A stretch of 64,000 nt of DNA, taken from the NCBI GenBank assembly GCA_023231475.1, contig JALJEE010001258.1, positions 62,001-126,000 on the forward strand. Reading direction: 5' to 3'. The notes beneath the pieces were generated by a model, which did not search any database, had not been told where the DNA came from, and saw only the letters and a program-made list of their open reading frames with translations. Numbering within the stretch: the first letter of the stretch is position 1; each line of letters opens with the position of its first letter. Of this stretch, positions 1 through 13,452 are shown piece by piece. This DNA is from Seison nebaliae. Its lineage: Eukaryota > Rotifera > Pararotatoria > Seisonacea > Seisonidae. Position numbers and translations under genes: made by a program.

Positions 1-1445
1 TTCGAAGTGTGTCCAATTTGGACGATTCGATTTCTATGAGAAATTCTCCCCATCTTTTTCACCGTCACTGGAAAGAAAGAGAGAGAGAGAGTGTTGGTGG
101 CGAGTCGACTGAAATTGCCGAATTCCCTTCAAACCGATTACCCACCATAACAAAAAAAAACTTATTCTTCATAACCATTTTTCCAAATTGCGTTAATGTG
201 CTCACAATATTCTTTCATCATATTATTATTCTCATTCTCCAAACCATCACCATTACCACCAATAACTACCACCACTTCATCTATGAACATGTGGGGATTG
301 GTTCCATCCTTCCTCTTCTCCTCCTGCCCCCCTTCCCCTACTTAAAACACCATTCTTTCAATATTTGTAATAATATATATTTCTACGCGTAAATCTAAGT
401 GAAATTTGTATCGTCTCATTCGTCTCATTCGTTAAGTGATGACGGTAAATGGGACAGATGAATAGGAATGATATATTACAAAAATCGATTGACCAAACCT
501 TTCAACTTTTTGCTCAAATTATCAAATGAAAACTCTTTTATTTTCTTTGCTTAACTTATATTATACTCATTTATTATTATCTTCTTCTCCACGGGACGAA
601 AACCAGACGAGATGAAACGATTCATTTCACTCTCAAGTTCCAATGTTGTACTTATTCACAATAACTTTTCCTCCTCCTAACAACTCCATTCGAGAAATCG
701 ATTTCAAACGTATCATCTCAATGAAACACCCTTCATAGAATGGGAAAGGAATGATAATTTCTCTTCTATCCTTTCCCAATAGCCAAACAGAAGTGAATGA
801 AATCATATCATTATGATTATGTCTACAACTGTTGCTCTTCATTCTTTCTCACACTTAGATTATAGACGGGAGACTTGAATATATGCATCCTATATACCTA
901 TATATTTACGTTGACATCTATATCTATTTTAACATTTTACGAATTCTGGTCAAAAAATAAACGATTCTGTACCAAAACGAACAACAATTACTTTTCTTCG
1001 CTTTCTCTCGAATTCAGATAGAGAAAGTCGAATTCTTTTATAATTTATTAATAAATTTTTTAAAGATTTAATTCATTCGTATTATCATTTCCACACAATT
1101 TCAACACAATATTAACACAATATTAACACAATATTTATTCGATAAGAAACCATTTAAAAATTAACTAGATATGATAAGAGAAACAGATATAATAATTTCC
1201 AAATACTTTGCTAAGATTCAAATATCTCAAAAATTACAATTCAATTTTAATTCATTTAAAAAAAAATGAATTAAATTTAGCGAAAATTCTCATAAACTTA
1301 AGTCGAGTTCTATGGGAACTGTTGGAGAAAATATTACCAAAGAAATAAAATAAATAAATTTAGAGTTAAATAAAATCAAATATTCGGTGAATATAATAAT
1401 ATGAATATTTTATGGAAATTTAATGGAAAAACTTTTATTTTGTAG
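1..1445. other. Upstream stretch with no supportable gene
   Basis: AT-rich sequence upstream of the first IP3-receptor exon I can identify. It ends in an acceptor-like TTTTGTAG at 1445. I searched it for the missing receptor N-terminus (the suppressor domain, about 90 residues before the first exon found) and saw nothing convincing. A short direct repeat of an AACACAATATT-like unit lies at about 1095-1133. The open frames here (9-392 +, 633-842 -) show no family resemblance. The stretch may be an unusually long intron or the left flank of an intron whose 5' exon lies outside the window. Confidence 0.5.
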
Positions 1446-4400
1446 CAAATCGGAGATATGGAGAAGAAGCAGAATAAAGAGGAAGATATCAATATGGCAG
1501 GAACGGCGTTACAATACGGATGTGCTATTCAAGTTTAGTTAGATTAGATTGATGGAATAAATTTCAAATTATTTTCCAGTTATATCACGTGAAGAGTCAT
1601 CGATTTTTGACGATTCACAAGCATCTCTCAGCGCAACAAGAGAAGAATGCGATGAGAGTGACACTCGACCGATGTGGAAATGATGGGTCATGGGTTCGGA
1701 TAGAGCCCTATTTCAAAATCCGTCGATTTGGAGATTATGTGTTGGAGGGAGATCGAGTTCTTTTGCGACCGATGAACAGTTCTCAATCATTACATGTGAG
1801 TAAGAGAGAATCATTGACCGATCCATATTGTCATGAAGTGAATTGTTTCCCCGAGACGTCTCGATTAACCGATTGGAAGTTGAATGTTTTTATGAATTTT
1901 AAGGACAACATGTCGGACGTGTTGAAAGGAGGTAGTGTCGTTCGTTTGTTTCATGCGGAACAGGAGAAGTTTCTCACCTGTGGCAAATATAAGAAAGATG
2001 TTCACGTCTTCCTTCGAGGGACGGCCCGAGCGGCGACAGATATGGCCGTTTCCAGTCGTGCATTGTGGGAGATCGTCAAACAGAACAAATTCGATGGTAC
2101 TCCCGTCCATTGGAATTCCGATATCTCATTCAAGAATTTAGCGACTGGATATTATTTATCGGCGAGAATGAATTCCTCTCACGAACTTGTGGCGGTCGTA
2201 TCTGATCAAGATAATAGTATCGATAATAGTAAATTTGAAATTAGTTCTACCATCAATCTCAAGAGTGACGAGAAGATTTCGTATGAATCATATATCCGAT
2301 TGAGGCATGCGGAGACGGATGCGTGGTTAAATAGTGGAACAAAATTGATCGACGAGAACGAAGATAAGCCTAACATGTACCGGTTAGTATATTCGAAAGT
2401 GAAAGAGGACAAAGAGGCGTTTCTCTTGAAATCCGTCTCAGAGAACGAGATTTGGGATTTGGATTTCGCCACCGATATCAGTAAATCTTTATCGATTTAT
2501 GCGAAGAATTTCAACATTCCACAACTCAAACAAAATGAACGACGAGAATTGACGAGTCTCTTAACGGAAATTATTCTCTTCATCACCGGCGAAGAGAGAA
2601 ATGACATCGATTTATTCACCTTATCAAACGCAAATACCAATCGTCAACGACAGAAATTAATTCGTGAACAAAATGTTTTAGCGGGTGTATTTAAAATTTT
2701 GAAAAGTCCATTTTCCAAAACTACTCAAAATGAGAATAAATTCCATTTGGATTATAATAAAATTGGTGAGACGACTGGTGAGAATGATAATGTCATTCGA
2801 GATATGGACGATTTGAAACGTCCCGGATGGGCCTGGTACCGTCGAATCTGTCAATTATGTTATACGATTCTCAGACATTCATTATATGATTATCGGAAGA
2901 ATCAGGAATATGTAGCGAAAGAATTCAGTTTTATGCAACGACAAATGGGCTATGATATAATGGCGGAAGATACGATCACTGCTCTCCTCCACAATAACCG
3001 TCAATTATTGGAGAAACATATCACGTCGAAAGAGATCGAAACTTTCGTCAATCTGTTGAACGAGAAACATGAGCCACGTTTCCTGAAATATTTGGGGGAT
3101 TTATGTATTGCCGATAACGCCGCCATACCAGCAACGCAAGAATTGATTTGTAACATTCTTTTAAAAACGAAAAATGTTCGAGTTCTCATTTTCTCGAAAT
3201 TAACCGAAAATAATGGAAATTCCGTGTCGCTCATTTGGCCAATGATGAATAATGTAAAATGTAACTTAACGACAATTATTGATCAGGATATGAAACGAAG
3301 TCAGACACCGTCGAATATGCTCGAATTCTACATACAACAACTAAATTTGTTTGCCCGTCTCTGTCAAGACAGACAATATTTGGCGATCGATCATTTGGCG
3401 CAGGAATTAACGGTCGATCTCATCCTCTTTTGTATGGACGACGAGAACTTGCCAAATTCTCTCCGCGCCGCTTTCTGTCAATTGATGTTGGATCTCCATT
3501 TAAATCGTGATCCGCAAGAAAAAGTAAAACCGTTAAAATTGGCGAGATTATGGAAAGACATTCCTTTACGGAAAGACATTTTCGCTTGTCGACGTGATCA
3601 ATCCGTTCACACTTTCAGTTCGACGATTCGATTCTCAAAAAAATATTTGTCCAATCTAACTCAACACGTCTTCCGTTCACCAAAACACACGTTATTAACA
3701 CAAAAAATTATTAGTTTAACGAAAAATTTAATAATGTTCAATTTTTGCACATTCCAAGAAATTCAAGATTTCACCTCGATTTTCTTGACGATATTGGATC
3801 ATGATGGAACGTATTCTCATTTGTCACAACGACATGGAAGTACGTCGAAATTGAATAGTTCAAAACGATTGGGAAATTTTACGTCGTCGGGAAATTCTGT
3901 CACTTCGTCCACATCATATTTATCGGATGAATATTTAGACAATATGATAGATGAGACGAAATTGATAATTTTAGATATTTTGAAATTCGTTATTGATGTT
4001 CGATTGGATTGTCGAATTACTTATTTGTTGTCGGTGTTCAAAGAGGAATATCAATTGACGAAATGTTTGGACACTGAACCAATTTTGAGAAAGTTGTCGA
4101 AAAAAGTGAACGGGATATTTGATGGACCTGAACAGAATTTGTCGATGAAAGAATATTTGTATTTCAAAGAGGATTTCTCCAAAATTTTCGTACGAGTTCT
4201 CATCATGTTATTAGGATATACCGATCGGCGATTAGTGTCAAATGCTCTTCGAATTCTTTTCCAACAATTCTCGCAACGATTTGAAACTTTCGAAGCGTTC
4301 AAACAAATTCAATTACTCGTCAACGAGACTGATGTGACGGAATATAATGAGATATGTGCCGATTTGGATCAATTGAAAATTCTGGTAGAGAAATCGGAAT

Positions 4401-7400
4401 TATGGATACGACGACCTCATACCACCATCGACGATAACCCACCATCACAATATGATAATGTATCGATTAATAATCGACTTCGATATTCATCTATTCAATC
4501 TCAACAGGAATTATTGGCATCACATAATGCCGGTACGATTAGAGAGATATTAATCCGATTATATAATCGTTGTCGATCAACCAACGGAAATGTCAATGCT
4601 GATAAACAAACATTAATCAGGAATTTGGGAGCATTTTATATTGTGATGGATTTATTGAAAATAACATTTAATGGAGAACTCAATCCTGGAATGATTATCA
4701 ATATCGAATTGGCTCACTCTTTCCTTCAAGCCTTCGCCAAATGTAACAAGACAAATCAATATCTCGTTTATCATTCCATCGACGTGTTTTTCCATCCGAG
4801 TATGTCAATATCTGAAATTAAAACGGCCAGTGCCGTTTTCTATAATAACGAACAATTGTGTTCGGATATCAAAGCGTCATATATTCATACGGTGGTGACA
4901 TGTATCGAGACAGAGGGACAAAAAGTGGAATATTTGGAATTCCTGAAAACGATCGTTCGAACCGAACTCAAAGTCATCAAATCAACTCAAGATCGAGTCG
5001 TGTTAGAATTGTTGTCATCAGGTGGTGGAATGTTCCACATTTTCAATTCGAGAAATCGTTCAGAGAGTGTCATTCGTCTCATCAACGAAACAACAACATG
5101 TGCGAAAACGGAAATGGAAAAACGAGAAATTGTGAAAGCGAAAGATATTCTCGATTTCCATCTACAATTAGTATTATTATTAGCTTATTGTGCAGAGGGA
5201 AGGAATGCTCAAACGGAAATCAGATGTCACGGTCTAATGCCATTAGATGACGTAATTACGATATTATGTTATGAGAAATCGACATATCTCGTCAAATTTA
5301 CATATGCCACTTTTCTCCTTCATTGTTTCATCGAGACGGAAGTGGAACATCTTGGTTTATATCATTCGGATTTAATATGGAAATATTTTGAAAATCTCAT
5401 AAAAGATCTGAATCGTTTAAATCGGAACGATTCAGCCCAACAAGCTCATAAAGAACTGCATCAATATTTGAATGAGGTGGGCGTGCTCATTATCAATCAC
5501 TTCTTCCATAATAACGATTCGAATATCAGTCATCAAATTCAACGAAATCAGAAAACGGTGGAAGAGATTTTTTATTGTCTCGTCAACGTTTCGAGAAATT
5601 TGGGAATTGGAGAAAATTCTCGTTGTCGTCTACCGAAAACTATCGATATAATTTATAAACGTTTGAAAAATTTGGATTGTATTCATTTTTCAATGCCATT
5701 AAATAATCGAATTGTCATCGATCCTATCACTGATCTGTCGTTGACAGAAGAAGTGATGAATGATGTGGCTGATGGTGTTGTTCAGAATGAGGGAATGAAC
5801 ATCCGTCAATATCTTCGACATAATCATGAACTCCTACAAATGGAAGCAGGAAATCCTATCCCTCAATATCCCACACGTTACAGTCGAAAGATGTTGGAGA
5901 AAGATGACACATCTATTGTGGATATGTTTAATAAAATAATTCGAAAAATTGAAAATAATTTAAAAATTTATAGTCAAGTCGAATCGTTAATTGTGGTGGA
6001 TCTACTACATAAACCATATCTATTATTCACCAATGCCACTCGACCGAAATTCCGAGAACATTTATTGTTTTGTCTCATTCAACACGCCCGTTATCTGCTG
6101 TTCGTGAACGACGAACAATTGTGTCGTCGATTGATACGAACTTTCCGTCAAATGTTGACGATAAATGAATTGTCAAATTTGAAAATTGAAAAATTTCGTC
6201 ATTTTCTCCTTCAGAAATACATCGAATGTTCGAACGAAATGAAAGATGATCATTCGACCGATAACCAATATCTGATGACGGCGGAAATTATGGAAAATAA
6301 TTTCGGTGTCAAATCTCTCATTCACATTCCCATGAGTGAAGTACAACAATTGTTGAACGATCAAGGCTGTTCACAATTGATCGTAGAATTTTTTTCATAT
6401 CCCACTTCTTATTTGTTGCATGTTGAAACATTGAAATTAGCCACAGCGTTATTGGATGGTGGGAATTGGAAAGTTCAAAATTGTATTTTACGAACTCTAA
6501 TGAATAATCATCATTCGAATCAATTCTGTCGACAAATCTTCTCCACCATGGAAGAAGCAATCGAAATCGTTCAACGGAATATGAATCCAAATAATTATAC
6601 TCTCAATCCCGATTTCATCGAAGACGTCCAATTACCCGATTGGGCTTATCATTACGAAAATTCTTCTTTTCAACATCAAATTCATTTCCAACAACAACAA
6701 CTCCATTTACAGGGCTTGGAACAACATCAACAACAACAACAACGACGAGAACAGAATGAGGAGGATTTTGAAAATAGTTTCCTCGCCGACGACATTCCCA
6801 ATGATCAATTACTTCTTCCGTTAGAAGTGATCATTATGCAACCGTTATTACGATTCCTGCAATTGTTGTGTGAGAATCATAATAATTCGTTACAAATATA
6901 TTTATTGGATCAATCACATCAATCGATAACGTCCACTCGACAAATATTGTCAAAACATCATGAAAATCATCAGTTTCAAACGAACGATAAAAACCGTTTG
7001 ACTTTCCCAATTCTCAATGAGGAAAATAAAAATATCATGTTCAATTCCATCAATGCAGCATCGACGTCAACTCAACCGCCACCAGATCACTTCCTCCCGA
7101 CCAAACAATCATTCAACAGTTTCCATCATGGAACGCCTCAATTTCACAAATTCCTCCGCAACGAACAATATCCACAATGGCAATCGAAGAATCAATTAAA
7201 TCTCCAGAATCCTGACCAGAAGAATTCCATCGTCGTCACCAATTACAATATCGTTTGTCAGACTTTGAAATTTTTAGACGTGACTTGCGGATCGACCACC
7301 GCCGAAGCAGGACTACTTTCCTACTACGTCCACAAAGACAACGTTCAACTCATCTCACAAACTTTACAGACGTTGACGGAATATTGCCAAGGACCATGTC

Positions 7401-10308
7401 GAGAGAATCAGGATGCGCTGGCCGCCCACAATTCACATGGTATCGATATTACCATCGCATTGTTGTTGCACGATATCGATTCGCTAGAAAAGACTAATCG
7501 ACGATTAGGCCTAAGATTGAAAAGTGACGCTAGTAAATTATTATTGGCCATCAACGAGAGTCGACATGACGATTATGTGGCTAAACGGATTCTCGCCAGT
7601 ATCACCCCCAAAGCCATGATTAGCGCCTTCACCAATTCCTACATTTACGATTATCATACCAGACGTCATGAATTGATGAAGAATGACGATCTCAATCGAA
7701 TATTCATTTGGGATCAATTGGAACGATATTTACGAACATTTTTCAATTTCGTCAAATCTTATCAATTGCCCAAAATCCATGTTGATGGTGTGGGAACACA
7801 ACCAGATATCGTTATTTTGAATCGTCTGGGAACGGAGGGAGTGGAGACACCTGTTTGTGATTATTCTGATCAACCATTATATACTTCATCCGTTTACGAT
7901 GAATTAAATACGACGACAATTCCACATCTCGATAATAATTATCGTACTGGTATGAAATATGGTAATTTAACGGATCGATTATTATTGACCGTTCGTCAAC
8001 AAGCGGAGAATGAGCGATTTTTATCGTTAGAGAAAGAGTATTGTCATAAAGAATTATCTCCAATGAAAGTTGATCTGATAGATAAAATGGAAATTTCAAA
8101 CGAACAAATAGATGATTGTGGTTATGGCAGTTTCGACACCTCTTATTATTTGGGCATTATTCCAAGTATTCAAATCGAAATTGGTCACAACATTTACATT
8201 CTCGCCCAACAACTCGCTCAATATAATAGTGAATTAAAGAAGAAACTATATCCGATAACAGCCACACCATCAAATTTACCTGTAACGATTCCCGTCGATC
8301 CCTTCTTCAAGACCACTCAAGATCCGACTCCCACTCAACGTTATCGACATATCAACGATGCGCTCCATTATTATGGATCACATACGTCGAAAATTGAAAT
8401 TGTTCGAGCAAACGGCGAATTGGAAAATGTCGTTTTTCCCGTGCCAAGTATTTGTGAATATTTGACAAATGAGACACAAGAGAAAGTTCTACAGACAACG
8501 GAGGAGGACGAACAAGGTAGTAAAATACCCGATTTCTTCTCACAAGCCTCATCGTTATATGATCAGATGCTGTGGCAGAAACAATTGAGACAACGACCGT
8601 CGTTGTATTGGCTGAGTTCGAAAATGAGTGTTTGGTCAGGAATCGCTTTCAATTTAGCCGTCTTCCTCAACATTCTCGTCATCATTTTTTATCCTTTCCG
8701 AAATTCAAATAATGATTCAAATTATAATAATAATAATAATAATAATGATAAGTCAATTCTATCAACTTTTACAGTTATGACAATTTATTATAAATATTTC
8801 AACCAAATCATTTGGTCGTTGTTGTTGCTGGTGAGTTATCTGTGTTATAAGCGACGTATCAAATCTAATCTACTTTATCATCTTCTCCTCCTTCTCACAC
8901 TCATCAAATTCACCCAATTATTTTCCGTTTCTTTCGCTCTCCATATCATTGGTATATTTAATCTGATTAATAAGGGACTCTTTCTCGTCAGTCTGATGGG
9001 GAGTAAAGGTATTTTCCGCTTACATTGGCGAACAATCATCACCGATCAAGAATTCCTTTATCATATCGTCTACATTTTCATATGTATGATGGGTCTATTA
9101 ATTCATCCCTTCTTTTATTCACTTCTCTTATTCGATATCGTCTCACGAGAAGAGACTCTTCTTAACGTCATCCGAAGTGTAACGAGTAACGGAAAATCGA
9201 TTTTCCTCTCTTTCATTCTCGCCGTCATTCTCATCTACATGTTCGCCATCATCGGATACATTTTCATCAGGAAAGATTTCCATTTCGAAATCGAAAATAT
9301 TCCACACGACCTCCCCGGTAAAAACCTCCACCAAACCACAATGGATCGGAGTGAAAATTTTCCAAAAAATTCAAATGTTTGTAAAACGAGACCGATATTT
9401 CCAATCAATCATTCGTCACTCCCATCTCAACCATTTAGTGGCATCAGAAAAAAACCATCAAAAACCGTCGAACTCACCAAAAACGGAAAAGAGGAAACGG
9501 ACAGCAAAGAATATGTTTGTGAGACTCTCCTCATGTGTATTCTGACCACTTTGAATCATGGTCTGAGAAGTGGGGGTGGAATTGGCGACGTTTTACGACG
9601 ACCAAGTCTGAAGGTTTTTTTCCGTTTTTTTTTATTCAAATTTCATTTCCTCTATTTTATAGGAAGATCTATTTATCTTTCGAGTTTTATATGATCTTCT
9701 CTTCTATTTCATCATCATCATCATTGTACTCAATCTCATCTTTTGTGTAATCATCGACACATTCGCCGCTTTACGTGGTGAGAAACAGAGAAAAGAAGAG
9801 ATTTTAAGGAAAAGTTGCTTCATTTGTGGACTGCAACGTAGTGCGTTCGATAATCGAACCATCTCATTCGATGACCACATTCTCGAACATCACAACATGT
9901 GGCACTATCTGTATTTTATGGTTCTACTGAAAGTGAAGCCGTCGACCGAATATACCGGCCCCGAAAGTTACGTCCATAATCTCATTCAGGTTTTTTTCAT
10001 TTTTTTAAGCTCAATTTTTTTAATTTTATTTATTTAAGAATCAATCGACCGACTGGTTCCCAAGGAAACGAACTGCTTGTTTGGAACAAACAAAATCTTC
10101 GATTTTCACTAACAATTCCTCGTCGACTCGACCTGTTGATCACACATTGTTGGAAACGATCGATCCGAAGACAATCAAACAATTATTGAGCAATCCACAA
10201 CTCCTAAAATATCTGTTGGAGGTGTGCGAGAGTTCGAATGACGAAGTTTACGGAAGAAAATTCCATCGACAACAATCATCCACCAGTCAGATAAGTGACA
10301 TTATTTAA
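1446..10308 (+). CDS. ITPR: Inositol 1,4,5-trisphosphate receptor (5' partial)
   Basis: This is an ER calcium-release channel opened by IP3. Exons are 1446-1532, 1580-9613, 9663-9989 and 10039-10308 (introns 47, 49 and 49 bp), giving 2,905 residues without the first exons. The ATG at 1589 is internal. Visible in order: the end of the suppressor domain (EKKQNKEED), MIR/beta-trefoil repeats ([19 protein letters not shown]), the IP3-binding core ([29 protein letters not shown]), RIH/RIH-associated helical repeats, six membrane segments after about residue 2380, the selectivity filter GGGIGD near residue 2694, and the cytosolic zinc-finger tail ([25 protein letters not shown]). Odd features: a poly-Asn run between the first two membrane segments, a Gln-rich insert near 6.7 kb, and an 8-kb exon where most relatives have dozens. 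It is clearly ITPR rather than the ryanodine receptor. Confidence 0.97.
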
Positions 10309-10713
10309 TCGATTTATCATTCATCTCCGGTGCTAACATGCTAATTCCATTATTTATTTATTTTCTCTCCTTCAATTTCCTCAATCGATGACTGATGCGT
10401 TTAACTAACAAATCTCCTACTCTTTCCTCCTAACAACACGAAGATTAGACTTGTTTAGAATAAAACTTAAAACTAAAAATCTTTTAATTTCAAAATATTT
10501 ATAATTTCTTAGTATTTGTAAGTAGTAAAAATATTTTAAAATTAAAAATTTTTGAATTGTTCATTCAATTTTCCATTTTACTATCGTCTCAAATGGGTGA
10601 GTGATGTGATTAATATTTGGAAAGAAATTTTAATAATTTGTCAAGTTAAATTAATTAAAAAGTGAAAGAAGGAAAAGGAGAGAAAAATGGTTTTCAATCT
10701 CTTTGAGAATTGG

Positions 10714-10720
10714 TATAAAA
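10714..10720 (+). promoter_or_regulatory. TATA box of a small peptide gene
   Basis: TATAAAA lies about 205 bp upstream of a 59-codon open frame, with a pyrimidine-rich TTTTTCAGTTT initiator-like stretch downstream near 10,780. This fits a TATA-type core promoter. It also sits inside a short ATG frame (from 10687) ending at a GTAAGT donor, so a transcript starting further upstream remains possible. Confidence 0.4.
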
Positions 10721-10920
10721 GTGGGAGATTGGAAGTTGCTCGTAAGTCTTTTTTTTTATTTTTCTACTTCACTTTTTCAGTTTTTTCATTTGATCTTGTT
10801 CTTTGTATTTCGTATAATTATTAAAGAATACTCTCCTATTCAATTGACTAGCAAAACCATCCCGATCTCCAATTCAACCACACTAATATTTAAAGTTAAA
10901 GAGAAGAAATTTAAAAGAAC

Positions 10921-11100
10921 ATGGTGTATTGCTTAACGAACTGTTCCGTCCTATTTTTGGTGTTCGTCATGTTTATCTTGTTTATTCTGTTCAATGGGTC
11001 GATCAGTCCGAAAGCCAGATATCCGTGTTGTACAACGCCGAGAATTAAGAAGTGTGCGAAAGGAACGGGCTTCCCACCACGCTTCAACACCGGCTATTAA
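10921..11100 (+). CDS. Small secreted or membrane-anchored Cys-containing peptide
   Basis: A 59-residue open frame (ATG to TAA) with a strongly hydrophobic N-terminus (LFLVFVMFILFILF, residues 11-24) ending in NGSIS, which reads as a signal peptide or type II anchor. A basic 30-residue tail follows with a CC...C pattern (YPCCTTPRIKKC) and the end PPRFNTGY. Base use in the tail is less AT-rich than the surroundings, as in real coding sequence here. It has its own TATA box upstream and AATAAA signals after the stop (around 11,182 and 11,223), making a compact gene between ITPR and GIPC. I do not recognise a family. A secreted signalling or defence peptide is a guess. An alternative spliced model using the ATG at 10687 gives a different, less convincing protein. 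Confidence 0.45.
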   Translation: MVYCLTNCSVLFLVFVMFILFILFNGSISPKARYPCCTTPRIKKCAKGTGFPPRFNTGY

Positions 11101-12065
11101 ATTGGAAGATGATGACGCTTGAAATGGAAATGATTAATCGCCAAATAAGTTATCATTCGTCCCCGAAGTCAACACAAGTAAAATAAAAATGATATCTTTA
11201 AAATTCAAGTGTGATTAGTGGAAATAAAATAATTTGTTTTTCTTCTTTTACGTCTCTTGTCATGACGACGATGGGGAGGGAAAGAAGAAAATTAATTTTT
11301 CTCATGAAACTTTTCAATTCATACTGTCAATTTTTATTTTACTTCTTTGGCTGCCTATCCGTTTATTGTTAATTAATCAACAACAACAACAACACGAGTA
11401 TGTGCAGATCGTTTAAAATGATGAGAAATGATGAGATGAGAATTGGAGGAGTGAATTAAGAGAATTAACTGAAAGAATTCCCGATAATTGTCAGAATAAA
11501 AGAGAGAGAGAGAGAGAGAGAAAGAGAATAATAAAATAGGGAATTCTATCGACATATACACGAAATAAATAGAGAACCAATAATAAAAAAAAAATTCTGG
11601 TGAGTCTTTTCCAAATCAACCCAACGAGAGAGAAAGAGAGAATAAAATCATCCAATAAATATATATATGACAACAACAACAACAACAAAAACAACAATTA
11701 GAATGACATCGATCTCTGATAATAATATAAAAGAGAGAATTATTTGATAAGAAGATGGAATAATATTCGGATACATTTAACATTGGAAGAGATGAAAATT
11801 GTAGATTGATATATAAAGTCAAATTCCACCTACACATACAGAGAAATTGTGAGAGAGAGAGCGAGAGAGAAAGTTTGTGAATTTGGTTTTGAGAAGGAGA
11901 ATAGTGAAGTGATTAGTTGGGAGAATAAGAAGAAATATTATCATCAATATCAACAACAACAACAACAACAACAACAACAAGAAAAAGAAGGACGACGACA
12001 ACGAAAAAGATAAGAGAATTATATTTGATGGAATTATAAAAAATTTCAAATTTAAAAATATTCAA
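11101..12065. repeat. Gene-free 5' flank of GIPC with simple repeats
   Basis: No coding frame is supported. The stretch holds (GA)n at about 11501-11525, (CAA)n at 11671-11697 and 11951-11980, and GAGAGA clusters near 11,851-11,872. Poly(A) signals of the upstream small gene fall in its first 130 bp. The rest is presumably promoter and 5' UTR of the GIPC gene. Confidence 0.6.
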
Positions 12066-13219
12066 ATGATGGAAGATCAGACGGATTCATCTTCCGATGT
12101 TGATCGAATGGATTTCCGTGAACGAATGAATCAATATCGAGGAAAGGATGAGGATGAGAAATCGAACGATCTCATTCAATTCCGTTGTCAATTGGCGCAT
12201 GGATCGGAAACGTTCAATGTCACCAATTTCCGGAATGTTCGCGAATTATATAAACGAGTTGCCGATTGTTTCGAGATTGACGTGAATGATATTTTGTTCT
12301 GTACGTTGAATTCCCATCGGATCGACATGGACAATTTATTGGGTGGTCAAATTGGATTTGATGATTTCATTTTCGTTCACGTCAAAGGACTCAAGAAAGA
12401 AGTGACGATATTGAAGGAGGAGTCATCACTTGGATTGACGATCACGGATAACGGTGCTGGCTACGCATTCATCAAACGTATGAGAGATGGTGGATTTATC
12501 ACACAATGTATTCCCCGAATAAAAATCGGCGACCACATTGAAACGATTAACGGGAAAAGTGTTATCGGCAGTCGACATTATGAAGTGGCGAATTATTTGC
12601 GAGAGATTCCCGTCCGTCATAAATTTACTCTCCGTCTCATCGAACCTCAAAGTACTGATTGGGAATGTTATTAATTATAATTTAATAATTAATAAATTAA
12701 AATTTTTTTCCTTAGTAAATGATGGTAGGAAAACGATACGATTACCTAACTCATTGAAGAATGGACGTCAAACATTTCGTTTGTCGAAAAATAATAATGA
12801 ATCACTTCCTCAAGTTCCTCCCACCATTATTATTATTTTTGTTTCCGTCATTTCTACAAATTATTTTCAGATGATCGTCAATGAAGAAATCATCAAAAAT
12901 ATTAACGAATTACTCGAATCTTATTTGGGAATTCATGATCGCGATTTAGGTTTCTTTTCATTTTTTTTCTAATCGATAATCAAAATTTGAATTAGCTCAA
13001 TCAATTTACGAATGTAGTCAGAATGTGGATGATCCCAGTTCCTTCGCCCATACCATCAATAAAGGCGATCTCTCCCAATTTGAATTTGACACCAGTTTCA
13101 TATTCGATCTTTGGGGCGCAATTACGGACGTGGGTTACAAGAGCAAATTGACCAGTCACCATTTACAAGAACCGTCTCACTCACCACCACCCATTTATCC
13201 ATCAATTGACGGAATTTAA
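12066..13219 (+). CDS. GIPC: GIPC-family PDZ adaptor
   Basis: This cytosolic adaptor links membrane receptors and RGS-GAIP to myosin VI for endocytic traffic. Exons are 12066-12651, 12716-12813, 12871-12949 and 12996-13219, coding 328 residues, close to the family's usual length of about 330. The order is canonical: GH1 region (QLAHGSETFNV, CTLNSHRIDMDNLLGGQIG), a single PDZ domain at about residues 109-195 with the carboxylate-binding loop SLGLTITDNGAGYAFIKR, and GH2 (ELLESYLGIHDRDL, FDLWGAITDVGY), the myosin VI-binding part. The second intron (12814-12870) is 57 bp with no in-frame stop, so retention would add 19 residues. The closest relatives by eye are GIPC1-3. The acidic Ser-rich N-terminus is lineage-specific. 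Confidence 0.95.
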
Positions 13220-13452
13220 AACTTGACATCTTTTTTTTCTTTCCAATCCTCCGAGAATGATTTTCACACTCTTTTCATCCGATCTCATTCCACCTCATAT
13301 CATTTTCTTGTCTTGAACGGGAAGATGATATGATTGACGGTTTTTTTTTTACACTGGAAAATCTCAAAGAATTTTTTCTTTTTATGTGAACTTATTTTCA
13401 ATATTTATAATTCTTCCTCCACCCCCTCCCAATAGATTGTCTTCAGAAGGAA

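Noticed and set aside
9..392. 127-codon frame at the left edge as a possible ITPR N-terminal exon
   Set aside because: Its content (poly-Ile/Thr, His-rich) does not match the suppressor domain in any frame.
10687..10936. Spliced model starting MVFNLFENWYKSGRLEVA with a GTAAGT donor at 10742
   Set aside because: The continuing exon gives a short, unconvincing, AT-run protein, and the first exon overlaps a perfect TATA box. The 10921 frame is better.
12814..12870. Continuous reading through the GIPC intron
   Set aside because: The 57-bp segment has no stop, but it codes a hydrophobic run foreign to the GH2 region and has standard GT...TTTTCAG ends.
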